NCBI GenBank assembly: GCA_035492775.1 | Contig: DATJIW010000031.1 | Span: 1 to 64,000, forward strand | Length of the DNA: 64,000 bases | Reading direction: 5' to 3' | Source of the DNA: DATJFQ01 sp035492775 | GTDB taxonomy: Bacteria > Acidobacteriota > Vicinamibacteria > Vicinamibacterales > 2-12-FULL-66-21 | Part shown: in pieces, positions 48,581 to 59,541 of the stretch | Numbering within the stretch: position 1 is the first letter of the stretch | Layout: each line of letters starts with the position of its first letter | Program-made: the position numbers and the translations under genes | Notes under the pieces: model-generated | Told to the model about the DNA's origin: nothing | Databases searched by the model: none | What the model saw: only the letters and a program-made list of their open reading frames with translations

Positions 48581-49027
48581 ATGAAGTCTTTCTCTCTGCC
48601 GCTGGTGATCGCGTTCACCATATCGGCGGCCGCGATCGTATCCGCCGGTCCCGGACCAAACTCTGATAAGGGCAAAAAAGCGTCGCTCAAGCTGAAGGCG
48701 TCGCCCGCGATCGCGTTCTCACCCGCCCGTGTCGTCCTCACCGGCGATCTCACCGGCGGCGATGCCAACGAAGAGGCGCTCTATTGCGCCGCGGTGGAAT
48801 GGCAGTGGGGCGACGGTACCAAGTCGGACGATCGTGCCGACTGCGATCCGTTCGTCGCCGGCCAGAGCGAAATCAAACGCCACTTCGCCACCGCCCGGGT
48901 CTTCGATACGTCAGGCGACTACAACGTCACGCTGACCTTGAAGCAGAAGGACAAGATCGTAGCCTTCGGCAGCACGCTGGTGAAGATCCGTCCGGGCCTG
49001 CGGGACGGGGGCGGCGGCGGACACTAA
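48581..49027 (+). CDS. Secreted PKD-like domain protein
   Basis: A 148-residue exported protein. A signal peptide (MKSFSLPLVIAFTISAAAIVSA) is followed by a lysine-rich stretch and a PKD-type beta-sandwich: SPARVVLTGDLTGGDANEE, VEWQWGDGTKS, and HFATARVFDTSGDYNVTLTL, the WxWGDG...GxYxVTL pattern of PKD domains. The C-terminus is glycine-rich. Two cysteines (YCAA, DCDP) may form a disulfide. GGGGGAG precedes the ATG. It diverges from pepA. Role unknown, probably surface or protein binding. Confidence 0.72.
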   Translation: MKSFSLPLVIAFTISAAAIVSAGPGPNSDKGKKASLKLKASPAIAFSPARVVLTGDLTGGDANEEALYCAAVEWQWGDGTKSDDRADCDPFVAGQSEIKRHFATARVFDTSGDYNVTLTLKQKDKIVAFGSTLVKIRPGLRDGGGGGH

Positions 49028-49215
49028 TCCAGCTTCCAGTTCCCAGTTTGCCGATGTCCGTTTCGGCCGAGAGTTGCCAGTCGTAACGAAACTGTCAGCT
49101 GAAAACTGGCGGTTGAGCTTTCCTTCTTCCGTACCCAAATCGCCTAGCCGTATACTCTGGACGGCCGCGCCGCCGCGCCGAGCGAAACGGATTTGTCCAC
49201 GAACGTACAGCTGGA
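49028..49215. other. Intergenic region with degenerate CAGTT repeats
   Basis: A 188-nt gap. Short repeats related to CCAGTT/AACTGG occur in both orientations (49032-49120) and could fold into an imperfect stem, perhaps a terminator for the PKD gene. A TATACT at 49151-49156 is a possible -10 for the sensor kinase about 60 nt downstream. I see no gene here. Confidence 0.4.
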
Positions 49216-51396
49216 ATGTCTCTGCCCATTCGTTATCACGTCGCGTTGATTCTGGTCGGCCTCAACGTCGTGGGCACCGTCGTCATCGCCGCGTACACCT
49301 ATCAGATGTCCCGGCAGACCCTCGTGCAGCAGGCACTGAGCGCGGCGGGCGCGGTCGCGGAAGCGCGCGAGCAGGCGATCGAACGCGCGTTCCAGGAACG
49401 TCAACAGCGGCTCGAATCGGCACTCGCCAGTATGGAAGCTCTTTGCGGCGAGCGCGGCACGCGCGGCCGGCTCGCGCTCGAGCGAGAATGCACGCGCTCG
49501 GTCATCATCGGCCTGGACAAGTCCGAGCGCGCGCTCGCCGTCGAGCTCCGAAACGGCCGTCGCCGGATCGCCGCGCGCGGCGCCTGGTTCGAACCTACGG
49601 AAGCGGCTGACCGAGCGGCCCCGCCCACAGTCGGTGTCGCCGACGGCGCGCTCGAATACACGATGACGGTGCGCCGTGGTCCGCTTGCCCTCCGGGCGAG
49701 ATTTCCTCTGAACGACATCGAATCCGTCTTTCAGGATCGATCAGGGCTGGGCCCGACGGGTGAAGCGTTTCTTGCCGATGCGCGAGGCGCGCTGCTCACA
49801 AAACTGCGGCAATCGACTCCCGCCGCCCGCGAGCGCGCCCGGACGATGTCTTCCGTCCAGCACTGTCTCCGCGGCCAATCGGGCGAACTGATTACCGCGG
49901 ACTACAGTGGCGCGGAGGTCGTCAGCGCGTTCCGGCCTTCCGCCTCCATCCCTGGCGGCTGCGTCATCGCGGATCTTCAGTTCGCTGACGCGTTCGCGCC
50001 GATCACCGCGCTCGGGCGGAGGTTCGTCTCTGTTTCTGTCGCCTGGATCCTGCTCGGCTTCGTGATCGCGTTCCTGGTCGCGCACGCGATCGCGAAGCCG
50101 ATCACGCGTCTTGCGGTGGCCGCAGGCGATATGGAGGAGGGAAAATTCGATCAGTCCGTTCGGAGCAGCGGTCCCCGAGAGGTGCGGCGGCTTGCGAAGG
50201 CGTTCTCGAAAATGTCCCATTCCATCGGCGAACTGGTTCGACGGGAGCAGGCGGCGCGCGCGCATGCCGAAGAGGCGAGCCGGTTGAAGGACACGTTCCT
50301 GGCGACGCTTTCGCACGAGCTGCGAACGCCGCTGACGGCGATCCTTGGATGGGCGTCGATCATCTCGCGCGAACCGCTCGATAACGCTCGGATCGCGCAT
50401 GCGCTCGAGGTGATCAAACGCAATGCCGATCGACAGGTCCGTCTGATCGATGATCTCCTGGATACGTCGCGCCTCGTCAGCGGACAGATGCGCTTCCAGC
50501 GCGCGCCGGTCCGGCTGACGACAGTCATCGAGGAAGCGCTCGATACGGTGCGTCCAAGCGCCGCGACGCGCCATATCGACCTGGTCACGTGGTACGAAGC
50601 TTCCGGCTCAGTCGTCAGCGGCGATCCCGATCGTCTCCAGCAAGTCGTCTGGAACCTGCTCTCGAACGCCGTCCGATTCTCGCCGCCTGGCGGCCGGATC
50701 GAGGTCATCCTGCGGGAAGTGGACGGGCAGGCGGAGATCCGCGTGGTCGACAACGGGGCCGGCCTCGCCCCCGATTTCATTGCGCACGCGTTCGAGCCGT
50801 TCCGGCAGGCCGACAGCAGCGTGAGTCGACCACACGGCGGGCTCGGTCTGGGTCTGGCAATCGCCCGGCACATCGTGGAGCTGCACGGCGGGACCGTGCG
50901 GGCAGAGAGCGACGGCGAAGGCCGCGGCTCGTCCTTCATCGTGAGGCTGCCCATTCAACACGAGGCGATCGAGCCGCGCACAGTGGCGCCCGCGATCATC
51001 GGAACGGCCCCGCTGGGTGGGACGCGCGTGCTGGTCGTGGATGACGAGCCGGACACGCGGGAGGTGTTGCGCGCGATACTCGAAGAGGCCGGCGCGATGG
51101 TGACGACGACCGCCTCTGCGGGTGAGACGCGGGAGATCCTGCCGACACTGCGTCCCGACCTGCTGATCGCCGACATCGGCATGCCGGACGAAGACGGCTA
51201 CTCGTTGATGCGGTCGGTCCGCGCCTTCGATTCCGACGTCGTCCGGCGCGTACCGGCCATCGCGCTTACCGCGCATGCGCGCGCGGAAGACGTGGACCGC
51301 GCGCTCGCGTCCGGCTTTCAGGTGCACCTTGCCAAACCGATCGAGGCGGCGCGGCTGGTGTCGACGATCTCCGCGCTCGTGCCTCGCGCGGCGTGA
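49216..51396 (+). CDS. Hybrid sensor histidine kinase with C-terminal receiver
   Basis: A 726-residue membrane kinase. Helix 1 is at residues 8-28 (VALILVGLNVVGTVVIAAY), a periplasmic sensor of about 240 residues follows (dCache-like), helix 2 lies near 272-295, then a HAMP (KPITRLAVAAGDMEEGKFDQ), a HisKA domain with H367 (LSHELRTPLTAILGW), HATPase_c (NLLSNAVRFSPPGGRIEV, GLGLGLAIARHIVELHGG) and a receiver with D653 (LLIADIGMPDEDGY). No response regulator gene lies next to it, so the output may pass through an unlinked phosphotransfer protein. The ATG lacks a strong ribosome site. Confidence 0.92.
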   Translation: MSLPIRYHVALILVGLNVVGTVVIAAYTYQMSRQTLVQQALSAAGAVAEAREQAIERAFQERQQRLESALASMEALCGERGTRGRLALERECTRSVIIGLDKSERALAVELRNGRRRIAARGAWFEPTEAADRAAPPTVGVADGALEYTMTVRRGPLALRARFPLNDIESVFQDRSGLGPTGEAFLADARGALLTKLRQSTPAARERARTMSSVQHCLRGQSGELITADYSGAEVVSAFRPSASIPGGCVIADLQFADAFAPITALGRRFVSVSVAWILLGFVIAFLVAHAIAKPITRLAVAAGDMEEGKFDQSVRSSGPREVRRLAKAFSKMSHSIGELVRREQAARAHAEEASRLKDTFLATLSHELRTPLTAILGWASIISREPLDNARIAHALEVIKRNADRQVRLIDDLLDTSRLVSGQMRFQRAPVRLTTVIEEALDTVRPSAATRHIDLVTWYEASGSVVSGDPDRLQQVVWNLLSNAVRFSPPGGRIEVILREVDGQAEIRVVDNGAGLAPDFIAHAFEPFRQADSSVSRPHGGLGLGLAIARHIVELHGGTVRAESDGEGRGSSFIVRLPIQHEAIEPRTVAPAIIGTAPLGGTRVLVVDDEPDTREVLRAILEEAGAMVTTTASAGETREILPTLRPDLLIADIGMPDEDGYSLMRSVRAFDSDVVRRVPAIALTAHARAEDVDRALASGFQVHLAKPIEAARLVSTISALVPRAA

Positions 51397-51421
51397 CGCC
51401 GCCGCTCGGGCAGGTGTGACG

Positions 51422-52603
51422 TCAGACTTCAATCACCATCGCCGTTCCCATTCCGCCGCCGATACAGAGAGACGCTGCACCACGGCCGCCGCCGCGCGCC
51501 AGCAGCGTGTGCACGAGCGTGACGAGCACCCTGGCACCACTCGCGCCAATTGGATGACCGAGTGCGATGGCACCGCCGTGCATGTTCACCTTCCGCGGAT
51601 CCAGGCCGAGCTCGCGGACGACGGCGAGCGATTGCGCGGCGAATGCCTCGTTCAGTTCGATGGCATCCAGATCGGCGAGCGAGAGCTTTGCGCGACCGAC
51701 GGCACGCCGCATGGCTTCGACCGGTCCCATGCCCATGATCATGGGTTCGACGCCAACCGTGCAGTACGAGAGGATGCGAGCAAGCGGCTTCCTCCCGTTC
51801 TTCGTCGCCCATGACTCGGTCGAGACGACGAGCGCAGCCGCCCCGTCGTTGATGCCGGACGCATTGCCGGCAGTGACGGTGCCTTCCTTCGTGAAGGCGG
51901 ACTTGAGTCCCGCGAGCGCGGCGGCCGTTGTCCCGGGGCGAGGGTATTCGTCTTTGGACACGCGCACCGGCTGACCTTTGTTCTGCGGCACCTCGACGGG
52001 CACGATCTCCTTCTCGAACACGCCGGAGTTCACCGCGCGCTCGGCGCGGGCCTGGCTCTCGGCGGCAAACGCGTCCTGATCGGCGCGCGACACGCCATAC
52101 CGCTTTGCGACCTCCTCCGCCGTCATGCCCATGTGACATCGGTTCATCGCGCAGGTGAGGCCTTCGTTGAGCATCGAATCCACGATTTCGCCGTTGCCCA
52201 TCCGGTAGCCCCAACGCGCACCCTTCAGGATGTACGGCGCGTTGCTCATCGACTCGGTGCCGCCCGCCAGCATCAGATCGATGAATCCCGCTTTCACGGC
52301 TTCGACGGCGTGGACGACGGCCTGCAGCCCGGAGCCGCACACGCGGTTGATGGTTTCCGCAGGCACTTCGACCGGTACGCCTGCCTTGATTGCGGCCTGC
52401 CGCGCGACGTTCATGCCGGCGCCGGCCTGCAGCACGCAGCCCATCACCACGTCGCCGATGTCGGCGGCCTTGATGTCTGCGCGCGCGATGGCTTCGCGAA
52501 TGACAACCGCGCCCAGATCGGCGGCGGAAAGGTCCTTGAACACGCCCCCGAACGATCCGATCGGGGTCCGGCAGGCGGAGAGAATGACGGCAGCAGAGTC
52601 CAT
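51422..52603 (-). CDS. Acetyl-CoA C-acetyltransferase (thiolase)
   Basis: A 393-residue thiolase that makes or cleaves acetoacetyl-CoA. The nucleophilic cysteine is C89 (INRVCGSGLQ); the C-terminal parts are NEAFAAQSLAVV, HGGAIALGHPIGASGAR and SLCIGGGMGTAM with the second catalytic cysteine. These features suit the biosynthetic-type thiolase PhaA/AtoB. The gene after tyrA on the same strand makes acetoacetyl-CoA from acetoacetate, so the two would convert acetoacetate to two acetyl-CoA. The ATG at 52603 has no obvious ribosome site. The gap to the synthetase gene is 62 nt. Confidence 0.94.
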   Translation of the reverse strand: MDSAAVILSACRTPIGSFGGVFKDLSAADLGAVVIREAIARADIKAADIGDVVMGCVLQAGAGMNVARQAAIKAGVPVEVPAETINRVCGSGLQAVVHAVEAVKAGFIDLMLAGGTESMSNAPYILKGARWGYRMGNGEIVDSMLNEGLTCAMNRCHMGMTAEEVAKRYGVSRADQDAFAAESQARAERAVNSGVFEKEIVPVEVPQNKGQPVRVSKDEYPRPGTTAAALAGLKSAFTKEGTVTAGNASGINDGAAALVVSTESWATKNGRKPLARILSYCTVGVEPMIMGMGPVEAMRRAVGRAKLSLADLDAIELNEAFAAQSLAVVRELGLDPRKVNMHGGAIALGHPIGASGARVLVTLVHTLLARGGGRGAASLCIGGGMGTAMVIEV

Positions 52604-52665
52604 ATATGAGAATTCGTGAAATGGTGTGTTGACGAGTGGGTGAATTACTGAGTCGGCTTCGGGTT

Positions 52666-54624
<1,959 letters not shown>

Positions 54625-54626
54625 GA

Positions 54627-55541
54627 TCACATGTCTCCTCGTGCGCGGAGCAGCGCGTCGCGCCAGCGGCGCGCGGAGGCAAACGTGGACTCGATGGCGG
54701 ATCCGTCGGTCAGGCCGTCGCGCAGGTGTTCGAGCGCGTGGATCAGCTCGTCGAGCGCCGCGCGCAGCGCATCTTCATTCGTGGCGGCGATGTCCTTCCA
54801 GATGCCTGGCGGACTGCCGGCCAGCCGCGTGCTGTCGGCGAGACCTGCGCCCGCCAGTTCGAGCGCCATATCCCCGCCGGTTTTGCCGACGACGTGCATG
54901 AGCGCGCTCGAGGCGAACTGCGGAAGATGGCTGATGATCGCCAGGTAGCGATCGTGCAGTTCGGGCGTCATGACGTGCGGCACCGCTCCCACGCCTCTCA
55001 CGAACAGCTCGAGACGATCGAGCTGCGGCGCGTGATTCGCGCGGGGCGTCAGAATCCAGGAGTGCCCGTCGAAGAGGTCGGCTTTCGCATGACGGCAGCC
55101 CGACTCCACGGCGCCCGCAATCGGATGTCCGCCGACGAACGAGAGCGGCGTCGTCTCCGCCGCGGCAACGATGAGGCGCTTCGTGCTCGCGACATCCGTC
55201 ACGAGTGCATCGCGCCGGACGATCGAGGGAAGTGCCGGCAGCACCTTGATGCTGGTGAGTACGGGCGCGGCCAGGACAATGAGATCTGCTTCGGACAGCA
55301 AATCGAGGTCATCGCCGGCGCGATCGGCCACGCGGGTTTCGACGGCGCGCCTGGCCACCTCGTCGACGTCGACGGCAACGATCTTGACCTTCGGCCAGCG
55401 GCGCCGCGCCGCCAGCGCAATCGAGCCGCCGATCAGCCCGAAGCCGACGATCCCGATCCGGCCGAATACTGGTGCTCGGTCGGCAGCCGGGGCTGTTCTG
55501 GCACGGACCGTTCGCCGTCGGGCATTTTTCAGACGCCCCAT
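54627..55541 (-). CDS. tyrA: Prephenate/arogenate dehydrogenase
   Basis: A 304-residue NAD(P)-dependent dehydrogenase making 4-hydroxyphenylpyruvate or tyrosine from prephenate or arogenate. The Rossmann fold has GIVGFGLIGGSIALAARR; VAVDVDE carries the acidic residue preferring NAD. The catalytic His is in FVGGHPIAGAVESG, and the helical domain has LHDRYLAIISHLPQF. The ATG at 55541 overlaps the end of aroF by 13 nt and has GAGGAGG almost adjacent. No ACT domain is fused. Cofactor and substrate preference cannot be fixed by eye. Confidence 0.92.
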   Translation of the reverse strand: MGRLKNARRRTVRARTAPAADRAPVFGRIGIVGFGLIGGSIALAARRRWPKVKIVAVDVDEVARRAVETRVADRAGDDLDLLSEADLIVLAAPVLTSIKVLPALPSIVRRDALVTDVASTKRLIVAAAETTPLSFVGGHPIAGAVESGCRHAKADLFDGHSWILTPRANHAPQLDRLELFVRGVGAVPHVMTPELHDRYLAIISHLPQFASSALMHVVGKTGGDMALELAGAGLADSTRLAGSPPGIWKDIAATNEDALRAALDELIHALEHLRDGLTDGSAIESTFASARRWRDALLRARGDM

Positions 55542-56578
55542 CCCCTCCTCGCCACCGGCTCGAGGCAGATACTGCGTCCGATAGCGGGGGCGATGATCCG
55601 CAGCTCCGCCATCAGCCGGTCGAACTGCGATGGGAACAGCGACTGCGCACCGTCGCTCAGCGCGTGGTCGGGATCGCAGTGCACTTCGATGAGGAGTCCA
55701 TCCGCGCCCGCCGCGACCGCGGCGCGCGCCATGGGCGCCACTTTGTCGCGGATCCCCGTGCCGTGGCTCGGATCGACGAACACCGGCAGGTGGCTCAGTT
55801 TCTTGACGACGGGAATGGCGGAGATATCGAGCGTGTTGCGCGTGTAGCTTTCGAAGGTGCGAATGCCGCGCTCGCAGAGAATGACTGTCGTGTTGCCGCC
55901 GGCCAGGATGTACTCGGCAGAGAGCAGCCACTCCTCGATGGTCGCGGAGATGCCGCGCTTGAGCAGAATCGGGTTGTGCGATTTGCCCAGTTCGCGCAGC
56001 AGCGTGAAGTTCTGCATGTTGCGGGCGCCGACCTGCAGGATGTCGGCATATTTTTCCATCAGCTCCAGCTGGCTGATGTCCATGATTTCCGACACGAGCT
56101 TGAGATTGTGCCGGTCGGCCGCCGACCGGAGCAGCCGCAGCCCTTCTTCGCCGAGTCCCTGAAAGCTGTAGGGGCTGCTGCGAGGCTTGAACGCGCCGCC
56201 GCGGAGCGCCTTGGCGCCGGCGCGCTTCACCGCGGCCGCCGTGGCCTCGACCTGTTCTTCGCTCTCGGCGCTGCAGGGGCCCGCCATGACGATGACCTCG
56301 TCGCCGCCTATGCGGAGGTCGCCGATGTTGATGATCGTGTCGTCCGGCTTGAACGTGCGGCTCGCAAGTTTGTACGGCTCGGTGATGCGGTGCACTTCCT
56401 GCACGCCGTCGAGCACCTCAATCAGGCGCGTATCGAACTGGCGTGCACCACCGACGGCGCCGAGCACGACTTTCAGCGCCCCTGTCGAGCGATGAACGTC
56501 GAATCCCATCTCAATGAGCTTCGCGATGACTTTTTGGACCTGCTCATCGGAGGCCCGTTCCTGCATGACAACGACCAT
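55529..56578 (-). CDS. aroF: 3-deoxy-7-phosphoheptulonate synthase (DAHP synthase)
   Basis: A 349-residue type I-beta DAHP synthase joining phosphoenolpyruvate and erythrose 4-phosphate, the entry step of the shikimate pathway. Residues 1-75 form a ferredoxin/ACT-like regulatory domain (MVVVMQERASDEQVQKVIAK) as in Thermotoga. The barrel has VIVMAGPCSAES, FKPRSSPYSFQGLG, QVGARNMQNF, LLKRGISATIEEW and PVFVDPSHGTG. The fused domain suggests feedback by tyrosine or phenylalanine. AGAGAAGGG precedes the ATG. Confidence 0.95.
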   Translation of the reverse strand: MVVVMQERASDEQVQKVIAKLIEMGFDVHRSTGALKVVLGAVGGARQFDTRLIEVLDGVQEVHRITEPYKLASRTFKPDDTIINIGDLRIGGDEVIVMAGPCSAESEEQVEATAAAVKRAGAKALRGGAFKPRSSPYSFQGLGEEGLRLLRSAADRHNLKLVSEIMDISQLELMEKYADILQVGARNMQNFTLLRELGKSHNPILLKRGISATIEEWLLSAEYILAGGNTTVILCERGIRTFESYTRNTLDISAIPVVKKLSHLPVFVDPSHGTGIRDKVAPMARAAVAAGADGLLIEVHCDPDHALSDGAQSLFPSQFDRLMAELRIIAPAIGRSICLEPVARRGWGV

Positions 56579-56628
56579 GATGCCCTTCTCTTATTCTACC
56601 GGGGGGTTTGCCCCGCGCCGCTCCTGCC

Positions 56629-56919
56629 CTATGGCTCCGCGGATTCCTGTCCGTCCGCAACCCGTTCCAGGTGGCGGGCCTCGTCGATGATGCGTTCGAA
56701 CAGCCGCCGCATGGCGTGCTGATCGAGCGGCCCGTTGTTGAAGCGCTGCACGTTGCGCAGGACCTCCGCCTCGCGTTCGGGCTGATAAATCGGGATGCCT
56801 TCCGTGCGCTTCAGCCGGCCGATTTCGAGCGCGCAGGCGGCGCGCGCGTTCAGCAGGCGCACGAGCGTTTCGTCCAGCAGGTCGATGCGGTTCCGCAGTT
56901 CCACGATCGTGTGACTCAC
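56629..56919 (-). CDS. Chorismate mutase, AroQ type
   Basis: A 96-residue stand-alone helical chorismate mutase converting chorismate to prephenate. Its helices carry the active-site basic residues: R11 in LRNRIDLLDETLVRLLNARA, R26, K37 (GRLKRTEGIPIYQPERE) and R49. It equals the N-terminal domain of P-protein, but no prephenate dehydratase is fused. Its ATG overlaps the trpA stop by 4 nt. The 50-nt gap to aroF contains GGGG-CAAA-CCCC, a weak hairpin. Confidence 0.92.
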   Translation of the reverse strand: MSHTIVELRNRIDLLDETLVRLLNARAACALEIGRLKRTEGIPIYQPEREAEVLRNVQRFNNGPLDQHAMRRLFERIIDEARHLERVADGQESAEP

Positions 56920-57710
56920 GCGTGTCCTTCCTTCAGCCAGCGTACGAAACGCCCGGCCTGCGCGGCGACGTCCGGCGACGAACCGTGCTCCGCAATGACA
57001 TTGACCAGGGCGCTGCCGACCACGGCGGCGTCGGCCCAGCGGCAGACTTGCGCGACGTGCTCCGGCCGCGCGATGCCGAAGCCGAGCGCCAGCGGCAGCG
57101 ATGCGCGCGCGCGCACCCGGCGCGCGAGCGCCTCCGCCCCGCTTCCGACCTCGTCTCTGGCGCCCGTCACGCCCAGCCGCGAGATCAGATACAGAAAACC
57201 GCTGCCGAGTGCCGCCGCCGCCGCGATGCGCGCGTCGGTCGTGGTCGGACTCAGCAGGAAAATCGGATCCATGGACGCGGCCGACAGCTTGGAGCGGAAC
57301 GACTCCGCCTCTTCGACCGGGAGGTCCAGCATCAGCACGCCATCAATGCCGGCGTCCGCAGCGGCACGGACGAAGGCATCGTCGCCGAACCGCAGGATCG
57401 GGTTCACGTAAGTGAACAGCACGATGGGTGCTTCGATGCGCCTGCGCGCACGCGCGACCATGTCGATCGTCTTCCTCAACGTCGTGCCTCCGGCCAGCGC
57501 CCGTTCGGATGCCCGCTGGATGACGGGACCGTCGGCGAGCGGATCGGAAAACGGCACGCCAACCTCCAGGACGTCTGCGCCGCTGTCGGCGAGTGCGATG
57601 AGGATCTCCTCCGTTCGCGCGAGCGTCGGATCCCCCGCAGTGACGTAGGCCACCAGCCCGCGTCCGCCGTTGGTCCGGAGCCGATCGAATGTTCTGGCGA
57701 TGGCCGACAT
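56916..57710 (-). CDS. trpA: Tryptophan synthase alpha subunit
   Basis: A 264-residue TIM barrel cleaving indole-3-glycerol phosphate to indole. Catalytic E49 (LEVGVPFSDP) and D60 (PLADGP) are at the same positions as in Salmonella TrpA. Other motifs: YVTAGDP, VLFTYVNPIL, LPVEEAE, FLYLISRLGVTGARDEV and GFGIARPEHV. The first base of its ATG is the last base of the trpB stop (TGATG), the tightest coupling in the operon, as expected for a stoichiometric complex. Confidence 0.96.
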   Translation of the reverse strand: MSAIARTFDRLRTNGGRGLVAYVTAGDPTLARTEEILIALADSGADVLEVGVPFSDPLADGPVIQRASERALAGGTTLRKTIDMVARARRRIEAPIVLFTYVNPILRFGDDAFVRAAADAGIDGVLMLDLPVEEAESFRSKLSAASMDPIFLLSPTTTDARIAAAAALGSGFLYLISRLGVTGARDEVGSGAEALARRVRARASLPLALGFGIARPEHVAQVCRWADAAVVGSALVNVIAEHGSSPDVAAQAGRFVRWLKEGHA

Positions 57711-58930
57711 CAGCGGAGCGCCTCCATCGCCGACTGGACGCTCAGGACGTCCTTGTCGCCGCGCCCCGACAGATTGACGACGATCGCGGCGTCACGTGGG
57801 AGCTGCCCGGCCAGGTCGCATGCATGCGCAACCGCGTGCGACGATTCGAGCGCCGCGAGGATGCCTTCCTCGCGTGCGAGCCGGCCGAACGCCGCCAGCG
57901 CACGATCGTCGTCGCACCACGTGTATTCGGCGCGGCCGCGGTCGCGGAGCCAGGCGTGCTCTGGCCCGACGGACGCATAGTCGAGACCGGCGGAAATGGA
58001 ATGCGTGGGCTCGACGTTGCCGTCCTCGTCCTGGAGGACGAAACTCCGGGTGCCCTGCAGCACTCCCGGCGTGCCGCCGGCAAATCGCGCGGCGTGCTGG
58101 CCCGGCTCGATGCCGCGTCCACCGGCCTCGACGCCAATCAGCCGGACCGAGTCGTCGCCGATGAACGCGTCGAAGATGCCGATCGCGTTGCTGCCGCCGC
58201 CGACGCAGGCGACAACCGCGTCGGGCAGGCGTCCCAGGCGTTCGAGCACCTGCGCCCGTGCCTCCCGCCCGATGACGGACTGGAATTCGCGGACCATCAG
58301 CGGGTACGGGTGCGGACCGAGCACCGATCCGAGGAGGTAGTACGTGTCGTTCACGCGGGCGACCCAGTCGCGCATGGCCTCGTTGATCGCGTCTTTCAGT
58401 GTGCGGCTCCCTGCGTTGACCTGGACGACCTCCGCTCCGAGCAGCCGCATGCGAAACACGTTCAGCGACTGTCGCGCCATGTCGTCGGATCCCATGTAGA
58501 CGTGGCATTCGAGGCCGAGCAGCGCGCACGCGGTCGCCGTGGCAACACCGTGCTGACCCGCCCCCGTCTCGGCAATGATCCGGCGCTTGCCCATACGCGA
58601 AGCGAGCAACGCCTGTCCGAGCGCGTTGTTGATCTTGTGCGCACCGGTGTGGGCGAGGTCCTCGCGCTTCAGGAAAATCCGCGCGCCGCCGCACGACGCC
58701 GTCAACCGCGACGCCTCGTACAGCGGCGTCGGACGGCCGACGTAGTCACGCAGGAGGGCACCCAGCGCGGCGCGAAACTCCGGGTCGTCGCGCACGCGGA
58801 AATACGCGTCCGCGAGCTCCTCCACCGGGGCGACGAGCGTTTCAGGCACGAAGCGGCCGCCGAACGCGCCGTAGTAGCCCCGCGCGTCAGGGTCGCGCGC
58901 GCCAAACACAGGAATGGACAGGTCGGTCAT
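57710..58930 (-). CDS. trpB: Tryptophan synthase beta subunit
   Basis: A 406-residue PLP enzyme condensing indole with serine. The PLP lysine is K99 (HTGAHKINNALGQ); other hallmarks are GRFVPETL, RPTPLYEA, IFLKREDL, ETGAGQHGVATA and ACVGGGSNAIG (phosphate cup). It lacks the N-terminal extension of TrpB2, so it is the TrpA-dependent type. It overlaps trpF by 4 nt upstream and trpA by 1 nt downstream. Confidence 0.97.
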   Translation of the reverse strand: MTDLSIPVFGARDPDARGYYGAFGGRFVPETLVAPVEELADAYFRVRDDPEFRAALGALLRDYVGRPTPLYEASRLTASCGGARIFLKREDLAHTGAHKINNALGQALLASRMGKRRIIAETGAGQHGVATATACALLGLECHVYMGSDDMARQSLNVFRMRLLGAEVVQVNAGSRTLKDAINEAMRDWVARVNDTYYLLGSVLGPHPYPLMVREFQSVIGREARAQVLERLGRLPDAVVACVGGGSNAIGIFDAFIGDDSVRLIGVEAGGRGIEPGQHAARFAGGTPGVLQGTRSFVLQDEDGNVEPTHSISAGLDYASVGPEHAWLRDRGRAEYTWCDDDRALAAFGRLAREEGILAALESSHAVAHACDLAGQLPRDAAIVVNLSGRGDKDVLSVQSAMEALR

Positions 58931-59541
58931 GACGCTCGCACCGCCGCAAAGAACGCACGCAGCTTCACGGGATCCTTTCTGCCGGGCGCGTGTTCGACGC
59001 CCGATGACACATCGACCGCGTACGGACGGACCAGCCGGATGGCAGCCGCCACGTTTGCGGCCGCCAGGCCGCCGGAGAGGACGACAGGCCGCTGCGTGGC
59101 AACGCGGGCTGCCAGCGTCCAGTCCACCGTGCGGCCCGTGCCCCCGCGGTTGACGGGATCGTGCGCGTCGAGCAGTGCGACGACCGACGCCGGCAACTTC
59201 ACCGCTGTCGCGGCATCTTCTGCGCCGCGCAACGGCACCGCCTTGATCAACGTTCGTGACTCGATCGCATACTCAGCCGGGTCTTCGCTGCCGTGCAGCT
59301 GCACGCCGGCCAGCCCGACTTCGTGAACGATGCGCCGCACCTCGGCAGGCGCTTCGTCGACGAACACGCCCACCGCCTCCACACCGGGAGGAAGCGCCGC
59401 GACGATTTCGCACGCCGCCGCGACGGAAACGTGCCGCGGGCTGCGCGCCCAGAACACCATCCCGATGGCGAACGCGCCCAGCTCCGCCGCCAGCCGCGCA
59501 TCCTCAGCAGTCGTCACTCCGCAGATCTTCACCCGCGTCAC
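58927..59541 (-). CDS. trpF: Phosphoribosylanthranilate isomerase
   Basis: A 204-residue TIM barrel making CdRP from PRA. The general base C7 lies in VKICGVTTAEDA and the general acid aspartate near residue 128 in VVALLDAHD. Other motifs: IGMVFWARSPRHV, VGVFVDE, VQLHGSED, VVLSGGLAAANV and VDVSSGVE. It begins in an ATGA overlap with trpC. Confidence 0.95.
   Translation of the reverse strand: MTRVKICGVTTAEDARLAAELGAFAIGMVFWARSPRHVSVAAACEIVAALPPGVEAVGVFVDEAPAEVRRIVHEVGLAGVQLHGSEDPAEYAIESRTLIKAVPLRGAEDAATAVKLPASVVALLDAHDPVNRGGTGRTVDWTLAARVATQRPVVLSGGLAAANVAAAIRLVRPYAVDVSSGVEHAPGRKDPVKLRAFFAAVRAS

Noticed and set aside
57689..59326. Open frame of about 545 codons opposite trpB and trpF
   Set aside because: Antisense shadow of two enzymes whose active-site residues are all present.
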